From positions 1 through 64,000 of the forward strand of contig NZ_MTLG01000053.1 of NCBI RefSeq assembly GCF_002192695.1: a stretch of DNA of 64,000 bases. The letters are read 5' to 3'. The notes beneath the pieces were generated by a model. That model saw only the letters and a program-made list of their open reading frames with translations, did no database searches and was not told where the DNA came from. The stretch comes from Achromobacter xylosoxidans (GTDB lineage Bacteria > Pseudomonadota > Gammaproteobacteria > Burkholderiales > Burkholderiaceae_B). Positions 8,650 to 16,449 of this stretch are shown here, one piece after another; position 1 is the first letter of the stretch; every line of letters begins with the position of its first letter. The translations under genes were made by a program, and so were the position numbers.

Positions 8650-9861
8650 TTATCCTTTTTGGCCCGCGGCGGGCGTCCTTGCCTGGACGCCGGCCTCCGG
8701 GTTGCCGGCGGCGGGTGCCTGCGCGCTGGGCGCGGCCCGCTCCACCGGTTTGATTTTCTGTCCCGCCGCCATATGCGCGGCGTTCTCGACGACGATGCGC
8801 TCGCCGCCCGCCAATCCCTGCGTGACGATCCAGTTCGGACCCTGCAGCCGCTGCGCGGTGACGGCAATCTTCTTCAGCTCTCCGTCCGGGCCGGCGGCCA
8901 GCACGTGCGCGCCTTCGGCGTTGCGCAGCAGGGCATTGCGCGGCACCAGATAGGTGTCGCGGTTGATCGCCTGCTCCAGCACGACCCGCACGTACATGCC
9001 CGGCAGCAGGTCGCGGCCGGGGTTCTCGAACAGCGCCCGCATCGTGACGTTGTCCGTGCCCGGGTCCACCGCCAGGTCGGCGAACGACAGCGTGCCGCCG
9101 CGTCCGTATTCGGAACCGTCGGGCAGCAGGAGGCGCACCCGCACCTGGTCCGGCGCCACGCCTTCCAGCGCGCCCGCGCGGATCTGCTTCTGCAACTGCA
9201 TCACCTCGGCGGCGGGCTGGGCGAAGTTCACGTAGATGGGGTCGATCTGCTGCACCACCGTCAGCGGCGTGGCCTGGCCTTCGCCCACCAACGCGCCTTC
9301 GGTCACCAGCGCGCGCCGCGCCCGGCCGTCGATGGGCGAGGTGACGCGCGCGTAATCCAGCTTCAGCTTGGCGCTTTGCAGATTGGCGCGGGCCAGGGCG
9401 ACCTCGGCCCGCGCCTGGCGCTCCTGCGCCACGCTTTCGGCGTGGTCGCGTTCGCTGATGGCGCGGTCCGACACCAGGTCGGCGTAGCGGCGCAGCTTGT
9501 CGGCGGCGGCGGACAGGTTCGCCTGTGCGCGCGCCAGGTTCGCGGCTTCGGAATCGTAGGCGGCCTGCAGCGGCGCGGGGTCGATTTGGAACAGGGCGGC
9601 GCCGCGCGCCACGTCCTGGCCTTCCTCGTACAGGCGCGCGGTGACGATGCCAGCCACGCGCGCGCGTACCTCGGCCTCGCGGTAGGGTTCCAGGCGGCCC
9701 GGCAATTCGGTCGCGACGCTGGTGGGCGTGGCCGCCGCGATGATGACGCCGACTTCGGCGGGAGCCTCGGCGGCTGCTTGGGCTTCCGGTTTCGAGCAAC
9801 CGGTAATAAGAATTAATACGGAAGAAAGGGCGAGCGTGCGTAGAGAGACTCTTTGCTTCAT
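8650..9861 (-). CDS. axyX: Periplasmic adaptor lipoprotein of the AxyXY-OprZ pump
   Basis: Membrane-fusion protein (403 aa) that links permease and outer-membrane channel. A signal peptide ends in the lipobox LITGC (Cys about residue 22), so it is an inner-membrane-anchored lipoprotein. Then come the barrel-sandwich/lipoyl half-motifs, an alpha-helical hairpin rich in Ala/Arg (about residues 95-165), the second lipoyl half (RVTSPIDGRARRAL) and a beta-barrel domain. It is the first gene of the operon. There is no Shine-Dalgarno sequence before the ATG: the upstream strand is AT-rich and contains a GATAAT hexamer whose last base is 7 nt from the ATG. It is divergent from axyZ across a 225-nt control region. 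Confidence 0.92.
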   Translation of the reverse strand: MKQRVSLRTLALSSVLILITGCSKPEAQAAAEAPAEVGVIIAAATPTSVATELPGRLEPYREAEVRARVAGIVTARLYEEGQDVARGAALFQIDPAPLQAAYDSEAANLARAQANLSAAADKLRRYADLVSDRAISERDHAESVAQERQARAEVALARANLQSAKLKLDYARVTSPIDGRARRALVTEGALVGEGQATPLTVVQQIDPIYVNFAQPAAEVMQLQKQIRAGALEGVAPDQVRVRLLLPDGSEYGRGGTLSFADLAVDPGTDNVTMRALFENPGRDLLPGMYVRVVLEQAINRDTYLVPRNALLRNAEGAHVLAAGPDGELKKIAVTAQRLQGPNWIVTQGLAGGERIVVENAAHMAAGQKIKPVERAAPSAQAPAAGNPEAGVQARTPAAGQKG

Positions 9862-9944
9862 TTTTAAAATTATCTGATGGGCCCGGGGAGGGCTGAGGTG
9901 GGGAAAGGCGCCGACTTTCCCGCGTGGGGAAGCGAGTCTATCAT

Positions 9945-9966
9945 TTAATCCGTCACGCTTGATTAA
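9945..9966. promoter_or_regulatory. Inverted repeat in axyX-axyZ intergenic region, candidate repressor operator
   Basis: TTAATC and its complement GATTAA flank a 10-nt spacer. The element lies between the divergent axyX and axyZ genes and overlaps the likely axyZ -35 box. TetR-family repressors usually bind such sites and regulate both their own gene and the divergent target. That AxyZ binds here is inference. Confidence 0.45.
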
Positions 9967-9988
9967 TTATTTTGTTCGGAAGTATGCT
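9959..9988 (+). promoter_or_regulatory. Candidate sigma70 promoter of axyZ
   Basis: TTGATT (9959-9964), an 18-nt spacer, then TATGCT (9983-9988). The start point would be near 9995, giving a leader of about 90 nt that contains a terminator-like hairpin. The -35 box overlaps the inverted repeat at 9945-9966. Confidence 0.4.
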
Positions 9989-10021
9989 GCCCGCTTCACA
10001 CTTATTCACAGTGACGAAAAA

Positions 10022-10054
10022 GGCGGCTTCTTGTTTTGAAGCCGCCGTTTTTTT
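10022..10054 (+). terminator. Terminator-like hairpin inside the axyZ leader
   Basis: GGCGGCTTC (10022-10030) pairs perfectly with GAAGCCGCC (10038-10046) over a 7-nt loop. A G and seven T follow (10048-10054). No + strand gene ends upstream, so the hairpin lies between the likely axyZ promoter and axyZ. It could attenuate axyZ or block stray transcription. On the minus strand it is also followed by five T. Confidence 0.65.
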
Positions 10055-10086
10055 GCAGCCGATTTTTTAAGAAGGAGGTCCCCCGC

Positions 10087-10725
10087 ATGGCCCGCAAGAC
10101 GAAAGAAGAGTCCCAACGCACCCGCGACCGCATCCTGGATGCGGCCGAGCACGTGTTCCTGTCCAAAGGGGTGGCCGCCACCACCATGAGCGACATAGCC
10201 GATCACGCGGGGGTATCCCGGGGCGCCGTCTACGGCCATTACAAGAACAAGATCGATGTCTGCATCGCCATGTGCGACCGCGCGCTGGGCGAGGCGGCGC
10301 CGTTGACCCAGGTGTCGACCGATGGCGAGGCCCTGGAGTCGCTCTACACCTCCATGCGCCAGTACATCCAGATCTACGCGCAGGAAGGCTCGGTGCAGCG
10401 CGTGCTGGAGATCCTTTACCTGAAATGCGAACGCAGCGACGAGAACGCGCCCCTGCTGCGCCGCCGCGACCTGTGGGAGCGCCACGCCCTGCGCACTTCC
10501 GAGAAATTGTTGCGCGCCGCGGTCAAGCGCGAAGACCTGCCGCGCGCGCTGGACGTGCGCCTGTCCAATCTCTATCTGCATGCCCTGGTCGACGGGGTGT
10601 TTGACAGCATCTGCTGGTCTGATCGCCTCAAGGGCGACATGTGGCCGCGCGTCGAGCGCATGCTCCGCGCCGCCATCGATACCCTCCGGTTTTCCGCGCA
10701 TCTGCTGACGCCGAAAGCCGCCTGA
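10087..10725 (+). CDS. axyZ: TetR-family repressor of the RND efflux operon
   Basis: AcrR/MexZ-type regulator, 212 aa. An N-terminal TetR helix-turn-helix (residues about 12-58, ILDAAEHVFLSKG and SRGAVYGHYKNK) is followed by an efflux-regulator ligand domain (SVQRVLEILYLKCERSDEN). The start at 10087 is fixed by a perfect Shine-Dalgarno AAGGAGGT at 10072-10079. An earlier in-frame ATG at 10036 falls in the terminator-like hairpin. It is divergent from axyX, as axyZ is from axyXY-oprZ in Achromobacter, where loss-of-function changes raise efflux. Name given on sequence type plus position. Confidence 0.88.
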   Translation: MARKTKEESQRTRDRILDAAEHVFLSKGVAATTMSDIADHAGVSRGAVYGHYKNKIDVCIAMCDRALGEAAPLTQVSTDGEALESLYTSMRQYIQIYAQEGSVQRVLEILYLKCERSDENAPLLRRRDLWERHALRTSEKLLRAAVKREDLPRALDVRLSNLYLHALVDGVFDSICWSDRLKGDMWPRVERMLRAAIDTLRFSAHLLTPKAA

Positions 10726-10788
10726 TTCCGCGGGGGGCGCCTTCCAACGGGATGTTCCTGAATTGAGCATTCCCATGCCGGACGCCCC

Positions 10789-10794
10789 TACAAT
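10789..10794 (+). promoter_or_regulatory. -10 box directly before the LysR-type gene
   Basis: TACAAT ends 6 nt before the ATG at 10801, and no Shine-Dalgarno sequence is present. Transcription would begin at or next to the start codon, giving a leaderless message. A TTGAGC hexamer lies upstream at 10763-10768, but the 20-nt spacing is long. Confidence 0.4.
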
Positions 10795-10800
10795 CCGCGC

Positions 10801-11697
10801 ATGACCCTCAAGCAACTCGAAGCCTTCTACTGGGCCGCCACCTGCGCCAGTTTCGCCGTGGCGGCCGAGCGCCTGCACCTGTCGGTATCGTCGCTGTCCA
10901 AGCGCATCACCGAACTCGAGGAAGGCCTGGGCCTGTCCTTGTTCGACCGCAGCGGCCACAAGGCGGTGCTGACCGACGCCGGCCAGCGCCTGCTGCCGCA
11001 GGCGCGCGACCTGCTGGCCTCGGCCGAGCAGATCCGGGCTTCGCTGGCGCAAAGCGCGGGGCTCAGCGGGCGCTGCCGCTTCGGCGTGGGCGAACTGACC
11101 GCGCTGACCTGGCTGCCGCGGCTGATCCGGGGCGTGCGCGCCGCCTACCCGGACCTGGTGCTGGAGCCCTATGTGGACATCGGCCAGGTGCTGGAGCAGC
11201 GCGTGGCCGACGGCGAACTGGATTTTGCCGTGATAGCCGGCCGGTCCTCGCGGCCCAACATCGCTTCCACGGGCATAGGCCAGGCCGAATTCTCCTGGGT
11301 CGCCGCGCCGGCGCTGCTGGACGGCGCCACGCGCATGACGCCTGAGCTGCTTGCGCGCCTGCCGCTGGTCACGCTGCCGGCCGGGGCTGGCACCACGCGC
11401 ATCATCGACGACTGGCTGGCGGGCCGTGATGCCGGCGGCGAACGTCTCTGCTGCAACAACTGGGGAGCGGTGGTCGGTCTTCTGATCGAAGGCACCGGCG
11501 TCGGCCTGCTGCCGAGCCATTGGGCCCGCGCGCTGCAGGCCGAGGGCAGCCTGCGCGTGCTGGAAGGGGATACGCCCCTGGCGGCCTTGCCCTACGCCTT
11601 CCAGTACCGCCGCGACGACGCCCGGCCGCTGGTCGCCAAGCTGCGCGCCCAGGTCCAGGCCGCCGTGGACTTCGCCGCGCCTTGCCGCATTCCCTGA
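10801..11697 (+). CDS. LysR-family transcriptional regulator
   Basis: A 298-aa LTTR. The N-terminal winged helix (residues 1-60, MTLKQLEAFYWAATCASFAVAAERL then SVSSLSKRITELEE) is complete, and the rest is the two-lobed periplasmic-binding-like effector domain (about 90-295). The effector cannot be predicted. The next gene, a peptide-binding protein on the same strand 210 nt away, is a possible target, but LTTR targets are more often divergent and the divergent neighbour region holds axyZ. The probable -10 box touches the start codon. Confidence 0.9.
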   Translation: MTLKQLEAFYWAATCASFAVAAERLHLSVSSLSKRITELEEGLGLSLFDRSGHKAVLTDAGQRLLPQARDLLASAEQIRASLAQSAGLSGRCRFGVGELTALTWLPRLIRGVRAAYPDLVLEPYVDIGQVLEQRVADGELDFAVIAGRSSRPNIASTGIGQAEFSWVAAPALLDGATRMTPELLARLPLVTLPAGAGTTRIIDDWLAGRDAGGERLCCNNWGAVVGLLIEGTGVGLLPSHWARALQAEGSLRVLEGDTPLAALPYAFQYRRDDARPLVAKLRAQVQAAVDFAAPCRIP

Positions 11698-11731
11698 GGG
11701 CGCGTCCGCAAGGCGGCCGCGCGGCGCGCAT

Positions 11732-11761
11732 TTAGGCTTACGACAGCCGCCGCTCTATACA
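11732..11761 (+). promoter_or_regulatory. Candidate promoter for the peptide-binding protein gene
   Basis: TTAGGC (11732-11737), 18-nt spacer, TATACA (11756-11761, extending to TATACAAT). It would give a leader of about 140 nt before the ATG at 11908. The -35 match is poor. Confidence 0.3.
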
Positions 11762-11907
11762 ATCGCCGCGCGCCTGGCGCAGAATCCAACAAGAACGTGC
11801 GCAGCGGGGGATGGACCCGGATGCAGCACGGCTCGGGTCTGTTCCCACATGCCGGGCGGCGCGTCCGCGCGGGGAACCAGGCCGACCTGAACCGACGGAG
11901 ATCTTTC

Positions 11908-13410
11908 ATGCGTAAACTTTGCCTCGCCATGGCCATGGCGGGAATGCTGGCCAGCGGACTGGCGCAAGCCCAATCCACCCTGCGTATCGGCCTGCAGGAC
12001 GACCCCGACGTGCTGGACCCGGTGCGCGCGCGCACCTTCGTGGGCCGCATTGTCTTCGCTTCCCTGTGCGACAAGCTGGTCGAGATCACGCCGGACCTGA
12101 AGATCGTGCCGCAGCTGGCGCAATCCTGGACCATCAGCCCGGACAACAAGATCCTGACCTTCAAGCTGCGCACCGACGCCGTTTTCCATGACGGCACGCC
12201 GGTGAACGCCGCGGCCGTCAAGGCCAACCTGGACCGCGCCCGCACCTTGCCCGACAGCAACCGCAAGAGCGAGCTGGCCACCGTCGCCAGCGTTGAAGCT
12301 CCGGACGCCAGCACCGTGGTGCTGACCCTGTCCGAACCCGACGCCTCGCTGCTGTCGCAGTTGTCCGACCGCGCCGGCATGATGATGTCGCCCGCCAGCT
12401 TCGACAAGGATCCCGGCGGCAAGCCGGTGTGCTCGGGTCCCTACCAATTCAAGGAGCGCGTGCAGAACGACCGCATCGTGCTCGAGAAATTTCCCAAGTA
12501 CTGGGATGCGGCCAACTATCACTTCGACCGCCTGGTCTACACCCCGATTCCCGACAACACCGTGCGCCTGAACAACCTGCGCGCCGGCGACCTGGACATC
12601 ATCGAGCGCGTCGCGCCCAGCGATGCCAAGGCCGTGAAGGACGACAAGAACCTGACCCTGGCGCCGGTGACCGGCCTGGGCTTCCAGGCCATTTCGGTGA
12701 ACCTGGCCAATGGCGCGCGCGCCAACAACCCGCTGGCCAAGGACAAGCGCGTGCGCCAGGCGCTGGACCTCGCGATCGACCGCGACGTGCTCAACCAGGT
12801 GATCGGCGAAGGCATGTTCCAGCCCGCCTACCAGCCGTTCCCGCCGGCCAGCTTCGCCTACAACACCGCCTTCGAGCACAAGGGCCGCGATCCCAAGAAG
12901 GCCCAGGCCCTGCTGAAGGAAGCGGGCTATGACCGCGTCAAGTTCGAGATCACCTTCGGCAACAACACCACCATGCAGCAGGTGTTCGAGCTGGTGCAGG
13001 CCATGGGCGCCGAAGCGGGCTTCGACATCACCCTGCGTCCGGTGGAGTTCGCCTCGCTGCAGTCCTCGCTCGCGCGCGGCGACTTCGAAGTCGGGCAGAG
13101 CGGCTGGTCCGGCCGTGTCGATCCCAGCGGCAACATCCACCAGTACCTGAGCTGCAAGGGCAACCTGAACGACGGCAAGTTCTGCGACGCCGGCGTGGAC
13201 AAGCTGCTCAACGACGCCCGCGCCGAATCCGACACCGCCAAGCGCCGCGCCATGTATGACCAGGTGCTGACTGCGATGCAGGACCAGCGCCCGATCGTCT
13301 ACCTGTTCTACCTGCCGTGGACCTTTGGCGTGCAGAAGAAGGTGGAGGGCTTTGTGCCTTACCCCGACGGCCTGATCCGCCTGAAGGGCGTCACTGTGGC
13401 AAAAAAGTAG
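11908..13410 (+). CDS. ABC transporter substrate-binding protein, family 5 (peptide/nickel/opine type)
   Basis: Periplasmic binding protein, 500 aa, with a clear Sec signal (MRKLCLAMAMAGMLASGLAQA, cut before QSTLRIG). The family 5 features are there: RIGLQDDPDVLDPVRA at the N-terminus, the LAQSWTISPDNK and FKLRTDAVFHDGTPV segments, and the C-terminal RPIVYLFYLPWTFG. The start at 11908 is backed by GGAG at 11897-11900. No permease or ATPase genes follow, so it must share a transporter encoded elsewhere or be an orphan receptor. The next gene is a gamma-glutamyltransferase-like enzyme, which hints at glutathione or gamma-glutamyl peptides as ligands. That is inference. Confidence 0.92.
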   Translation: MRKLCLAMAMAGMLASGLAQAQSTLRIGLQDDPDVLDPVRARTFVGRIVFASLCDKLVEITPDLKIVPQLAQSWTISPDNKILTFKLRTDAVFHDGTPVNAAAVKANLDRARTLPDSNRKSELATVASVEAPDASTVVLTLSEPDASLLSQLSDRAGMMMSPASFDKDPGGKPVCSGPYQFKERVQNDRIVLEKFPKYWDAANYHFDRLVYTPIPDNTVRLNNLRAGDLDIIERVAPSDAKAVKDDKNLTLAPVTGLGFQAISVNLANGARANNPLAKDKRVRQALDLAIDRDVLNQVIGEGMFQPAYQPFPPASFAYNTAFEHKGRDPKKAQALLKEAGYDRVKFEITFGNNTTMQQVFELVQAMGAEAGFDITLRPVEFASLQSSLARGDFEVGQSGWSGRVDPSGNIHQYLSCKGNLNDGKFCDAGVDKLLNDARAESDTAKRRAMYDQVLTAMQDQRPIVYLFYLPWTFGVQKKVEGFVPYPDGLIRLKGVTVAKK

Positions 13411-13530
13411 GCTCCCCCCTACCCGCTGGCGCGGGCCCCCTAGGGGGCGGCGCTGGCGGACCGGCGGAGCCGGATCCGCGGCGCCCCGGCTGGCGGCGTC
13501 CGCGGGCCTCTCCAGCGTGCCTGTTCTTTT
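13411..13530. repeat. GC-rich intergenic palindromic (REP-like) element
   Basis: This stretch right after the stop codon is made of stacked inverted repeats. GCCCCCTAGGGGGC at 13435-13448 is a perfect 14-bp palindrome. It is followed at about 13454-13480 by GCGGACCGGC paired with GCCGGATCCGC (one bulged A). From general familiarity, tails of this type follow stop codons in many places in Bordetella and Achromobacter genomes. I see only one copy in this window. It may act as terminator or transcript-end stabiliser. Confidence 0.5.
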
Positions 13531-13595
13531 GATCGCCAGGCGCCCGCCGTACAGGAAGTGTTCCGCGTTTCAGCGGCAGCCCTATAGGAATCATC

Positions 13596-15395
13596 ATGTT
13601 TACCACTCGCCCGGAAATCCTTGGCACCTTCGGTGTCGTGACCTCCACCCATTGGTTGGCCAGCGCGGCCGGCATGTCGCTGCTGGAGCGCGGCGGCAAC
13701 GCCTTCGACGCCTGCGTGGCCTCGGCCTTCGTGCTGCAGGTGGTCGAACCCCATCTGGTGGGCCCGGCGGGCGAAGTGCCCGCGGTGTTCTACTCCGCGC
13801 GCACCGGCCGAGTCGAGGTGCTGTGCGGCCAGGGCACCACGCCCGCGGCCGCCACGCTCGAACGCTACCGCGCCGAAGGCCTCAAGCTCATCCCTGGCAA
13901 TGGCCTGCTGGCGACGGTCATCCCAGGCGCCTTCGACGCCTGGATGCTGCTCCTGCGCGACCACGGCAGCATGCGCGTGCGCGACGTGCTGGAGCCCGCC
14001 ATCTATTACGCGGAGCACGGCCACGCGCTGATGCCGCGCATCTCCAACACCATCGCCGGCCTGAAGGATTTCTTCCAGACCCATTGGCCGACCACCGCCG
14101 AGGTCTACGTGCCGGGCGGCAAGGTGCCCGAGGCCCGCAAGCTGTTCCGCAATCCGGCACTGGCGCGCACCTGGACCCGCGTGCTGCAGCAGGCCGAAAG
14201 CGCCGGCGCGGACCGCGAGCGCCAGATCGAGGCGGCGCGCGACGCGTTTTACCGCGGCTTCATTGCCGAGGAAATCGACAAGTTTGCGCGCAACACCGAT
14301 GTCATGGACGAGAGCGGTTCCACGCACCGCGGCGTCATCACCGCCGACGACCTGGCGGGCTGGTCGGCCAGCTACGACAAGCCGGTCACGTACGACTACC
14401 ACGGCTATACCGTGGCCAAGGCCGGCTCCTGGAGCCAGGGTCCGGTGTTCCTTCAAACCCTGGCGCTGCTCAAGGACATGGACCTGGCGGGCGTGAGTCC
14501 GATCAGCGCCGAATTCGTGCACCGCGTGACCGAGGCCATGAAGCTGGCCTTCGCCGACCGCGAGGCCTATTACGGCGATCCGGCCTTCGTCGACGTGCCG
14601 CTGGAGCACCTGTTGTCCGACGCCTACAACGCCGAACGCCGCGCGCTCATCGGCGAGTCGGCCTCGCAGGATCTGCTGCCCGGCCAGGTGCCGGGTTTCG
14701 AGGCCCAGGTGAAGCGCGTGATGGACACGCTGGAGCGCCTGTCCAAGGTGTCCGCGCCCGGTAGCGCCACCAATGAACCCACGCTGGCCGACATGCGCGC
14801 CTCCGCCAAGCGCGGCGACACCACGCACGTGGACGTGATCGACCGCTGGGGCAACATGATCTCGGCCACGCCTTCGGGCGGATGGTTCCAGTCCTCGCCG
14901 GTGATCCCGGAACTCGGCTTCGGCCTGAACACCCGGGCGCAGATGTTCTGGCTGGAAGAAGGGCTGCCCGGCACGCTGGCGCCCGGCAAGCGTCCGCGCA
15001 CCACGCTCACGCCCTCGCTGGCGCTGCGCGACGGCAAGCCCTACCTGGCATTCGGCACGCCGGGCGGCGACCAGCAGGAGCAATGGCAGCTGTTGTTCTT
15101 CCTGCGTCACGTGCATCACGGCCTGAACCTGCAGGAAGCGATCGACCTGCCCATGTCCCACACCATGCATTTCCCCACGTCCTTCTATCCGCGCGACCGC
15201 AAGCCGGGGCATCTGGCGGTGGAGGCGAGCTTCGGCGCCGAGGTCATCGCGGCGCTGCGCCAGCGCGGGCACCAGATCGAGGAAGTGCCCGAATGGTCGG
15301 TGGGCAGGTTGACCGCGGCTTCGCGCGACGCCGACGGCCTGCTGCACGCGGCGGCCACGCCGCGCCTGATGCAGGCCTACGCCATCGGCCGCTGA
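13596..15395 (+). CDS. Gamma-glutamyltransferase family protein (Ntn hydrolase), no signal peptide
   Basis: A 599-aa member of the GGT family, whose enzymes self-cleave and then hydrolyse or transfer gamma-glutamyl groups. The nucleophile site is visible as GDTTHVDVIDRWGN, with candidate nucleophile Thr409 followed by T-H, as in known GGTs (TTH). The glycine-rich PGGDQQ oxyanion region near residue 490 and ANEPTLA-like lead-in are also present. There is no secretion signal: the protein starts MFTTRPEILGTFGVV, as in cytosolic YwrD-like members, while classic GGTs are periplasmic. It follows the family 5 binding protein across a REP-like element, 185 nt away. The physiological substrate is unknown. 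Confidence 0.85.
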   Translation: MFTTRPEILGTFGVVTSTHWLASAAGMSLLERGGNAFDACVASAFVLQVVEPHLVGPAGEVPAVFYSARTGRVEVLCGQGTTPAAATLERYRAEGLKLIPGNGLLATVIPGAFDAWMLLLRDHGSMRVRDVLEPAIYYAEHGHALMPRISNTIAGLKDFFQTHWPTTAEVYVPGGKVPEARKLFRNPALARTWTRVLQQAESAGADRERQIEAARDAFYRGFIAEEIDKFARNTDVMDESGSTHRGVITADDLAGWSASYDKPVTYDYHGYTVAKAGSWSQGPVFLQTLALLKDMDLAGVSPISAEFVHRVTEAMKLAFADREAYYGDPAFVDVPLEHLLSDAYNAERRALIGESASQDLLPGQVPGFEAQVKRVMDTLERLSKVSAPGSATNEPTLADMRASAKRGDTTHVDVIDRWGNMISATPSGGWFQSSPVIPELGFGLNTRAQMFWLEEGLPGTLAPGKRPRTTLTPSLALRDGKPYLAFGTPGGDQQEQWQLLFFLRHVHHGLNLQEAIDLPMSHTMHFPTSFYPRDRKPGHLAVEASFGAEVIAALRQRGHQIEEVPEWSVGRLTAASRDADGLLHAAATPRLMQAYAIGR

Positions 15396-15474
15396 ACGGC
15401 GGCGGCGGGCGCGCCTGGCGCGTCCGCCGCCAGCCTTGTTGCGGCGCTTTGCCGGCATGGGGTATGTTTGTCGC

Positions 15475-16449
15475 ATGACGCCACCCCAGCAGAAACCGGC
15501 AATAGCGGCCCATTCCCTGACGGGACAAGAACCTCTCTTCATCGTCCTCAATACCGGATCGGGGCGCGGCGACGCGCAGATCCTCCAAGACACGATCCGT
15601 CGCATACTCGACGAGGCCGGGCGCCGCTATGAGCTGATGCCCGTGCAGGATCCGTCGCGCCTGACCGCCACGGCCGAGGCCGCGGTCAGGCGCGCGCAGG
15701 AACAGCAGGGCGTGGTCATCGCGGCGGGCGGCGACGGCACGCTCAATGCGGTCGCGGGCGTCGTGCTCGGCAAAGGCGTGCCGTTCGGCATCCTGCCCCA
15801 GGGCACGTTCAATTACTTCGGGCGCAGCTACGGCATCTCGCAAGATACGGAAGTGGCCTTGCGCGGCTTCCTGCAAGGCCAGCCCAGGCCGGTGCAGGTC
15901 GGCATGCTCAACGGCCGGCTGTTCCTGGTCAATGCCAGCCTGGGCCTGTACCCGCAACTGCTCGAGGACCGCGAGGCCTACAAGCAGAAGTACGGCCGCA
16001 GCCGGCTGGTGGCGCTGTGGTCAGGCCTGGTCACGCTGCTGCGCGCGCCGCGCCAATTGAGCCTGCTGCTGGATCACGGCGGGCAGGCGCGCAACCTGCG
16101 CTCGCCCACGCTGGTGGTCGGCAACAACAAGCTCCAGCTGGAGCACATCGGCATCGAATCCGCGGAGCTGGACCAGAATCGCCTGATCGCCATGGCGGCG
16201 CGGCCGGTCGGCACCCTGGCGCTCTATGGCCTGCTGCTGCGCGGCCTGTTCAGCCGCTTGGGCGAAGCCGAGCACGTGGTCAGTTTCGCCTTCGACCGCC
16301 TGACGGTGGCGGTGCGCGGACGCCGCCGCGTCAAGGTGGCGATGGACGGCGAGATCTCCTGGATGGATACGCCGCTGGAATTCAAAGTGGCCGACGAACG
16401 GCTGCCGCTGGTGGTGCCGGCGGATTCGCAATACCTGGACCGTTCATGA
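15475..16449 (+). CDS. Diacylglycerol kinase family lipid kinase
   Basis: A 324-aa soluble DAGK-catalytic-domain protein (YegS/BmrU-like), predicted to phosphorylate a lipid using ATP. The nucleotide-binding motif AAGGDGTLNAVAG (about residues 80-93) and the downstream LPQGTFNYFGR segment are intact, and the C-terminal beta-sandwich domain follows. The start at 15475 is my choice. In-frame ATG at 15457 and TTG at 15436 are possible, and none has a strong ribosome site. It overlaps the metallophosphoesterase gene by 4 nt (ATGA), so the two are translationally coupled. Confidence 0.88.
   Translation: MTPPQQKPAIAAHSLTGQEPLFIVLNTGSGRGDAQILQDTIRRILDEAGRRYELMPVQDPSRLTATAEAAVRRAQEQQGVVIAAGGDGTLNAVAGVVLGKGVPFGILPQGTFNYFGRSYGISQDTEVALRGFLQGQPRPVQVGMLNGRLFLVNASLGLYPQLLEDREAYKQKYGRSRLVALWSGLVTLLRAPRQLSLLLDHGGQARNLRSPTLVVGNNKLQLEHIGIESAELDQNRLIAMAARPVGTLALYGLLLRGLFSRLGEAEHVVSFAFDRLTVAVRGRRRVKVAMDGEISWMDTPLEFKVADERLPLVVPADSQYLDRS

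Noticed and set aside
5536..9816. A very long open frame (over 1,400 codons) on the plus strand opposite axyX-axyY
   Set aside because: It is the antisense shadow of GC-rich codons. Its translation is low-complexity His/Gln/Arg/Ala with no family features, and the minus strand encodes an unmistakable RND pump.
4127..10725. Naming the operon as the MexAB-like axyABM system
   Set aside because: The permease resembles MexY much more than MexB, and the divergent TetR gene fits axyZ, so axyXY-oprZ is the better name.
13440..15605. A 721-codon minus-strand frame opposite the gamma-glutamyltransferase-like gene
   Set aside because: Antisense shadow with Arg/Gly/His bias. It also crosses the REP-like block and the next gene's start.
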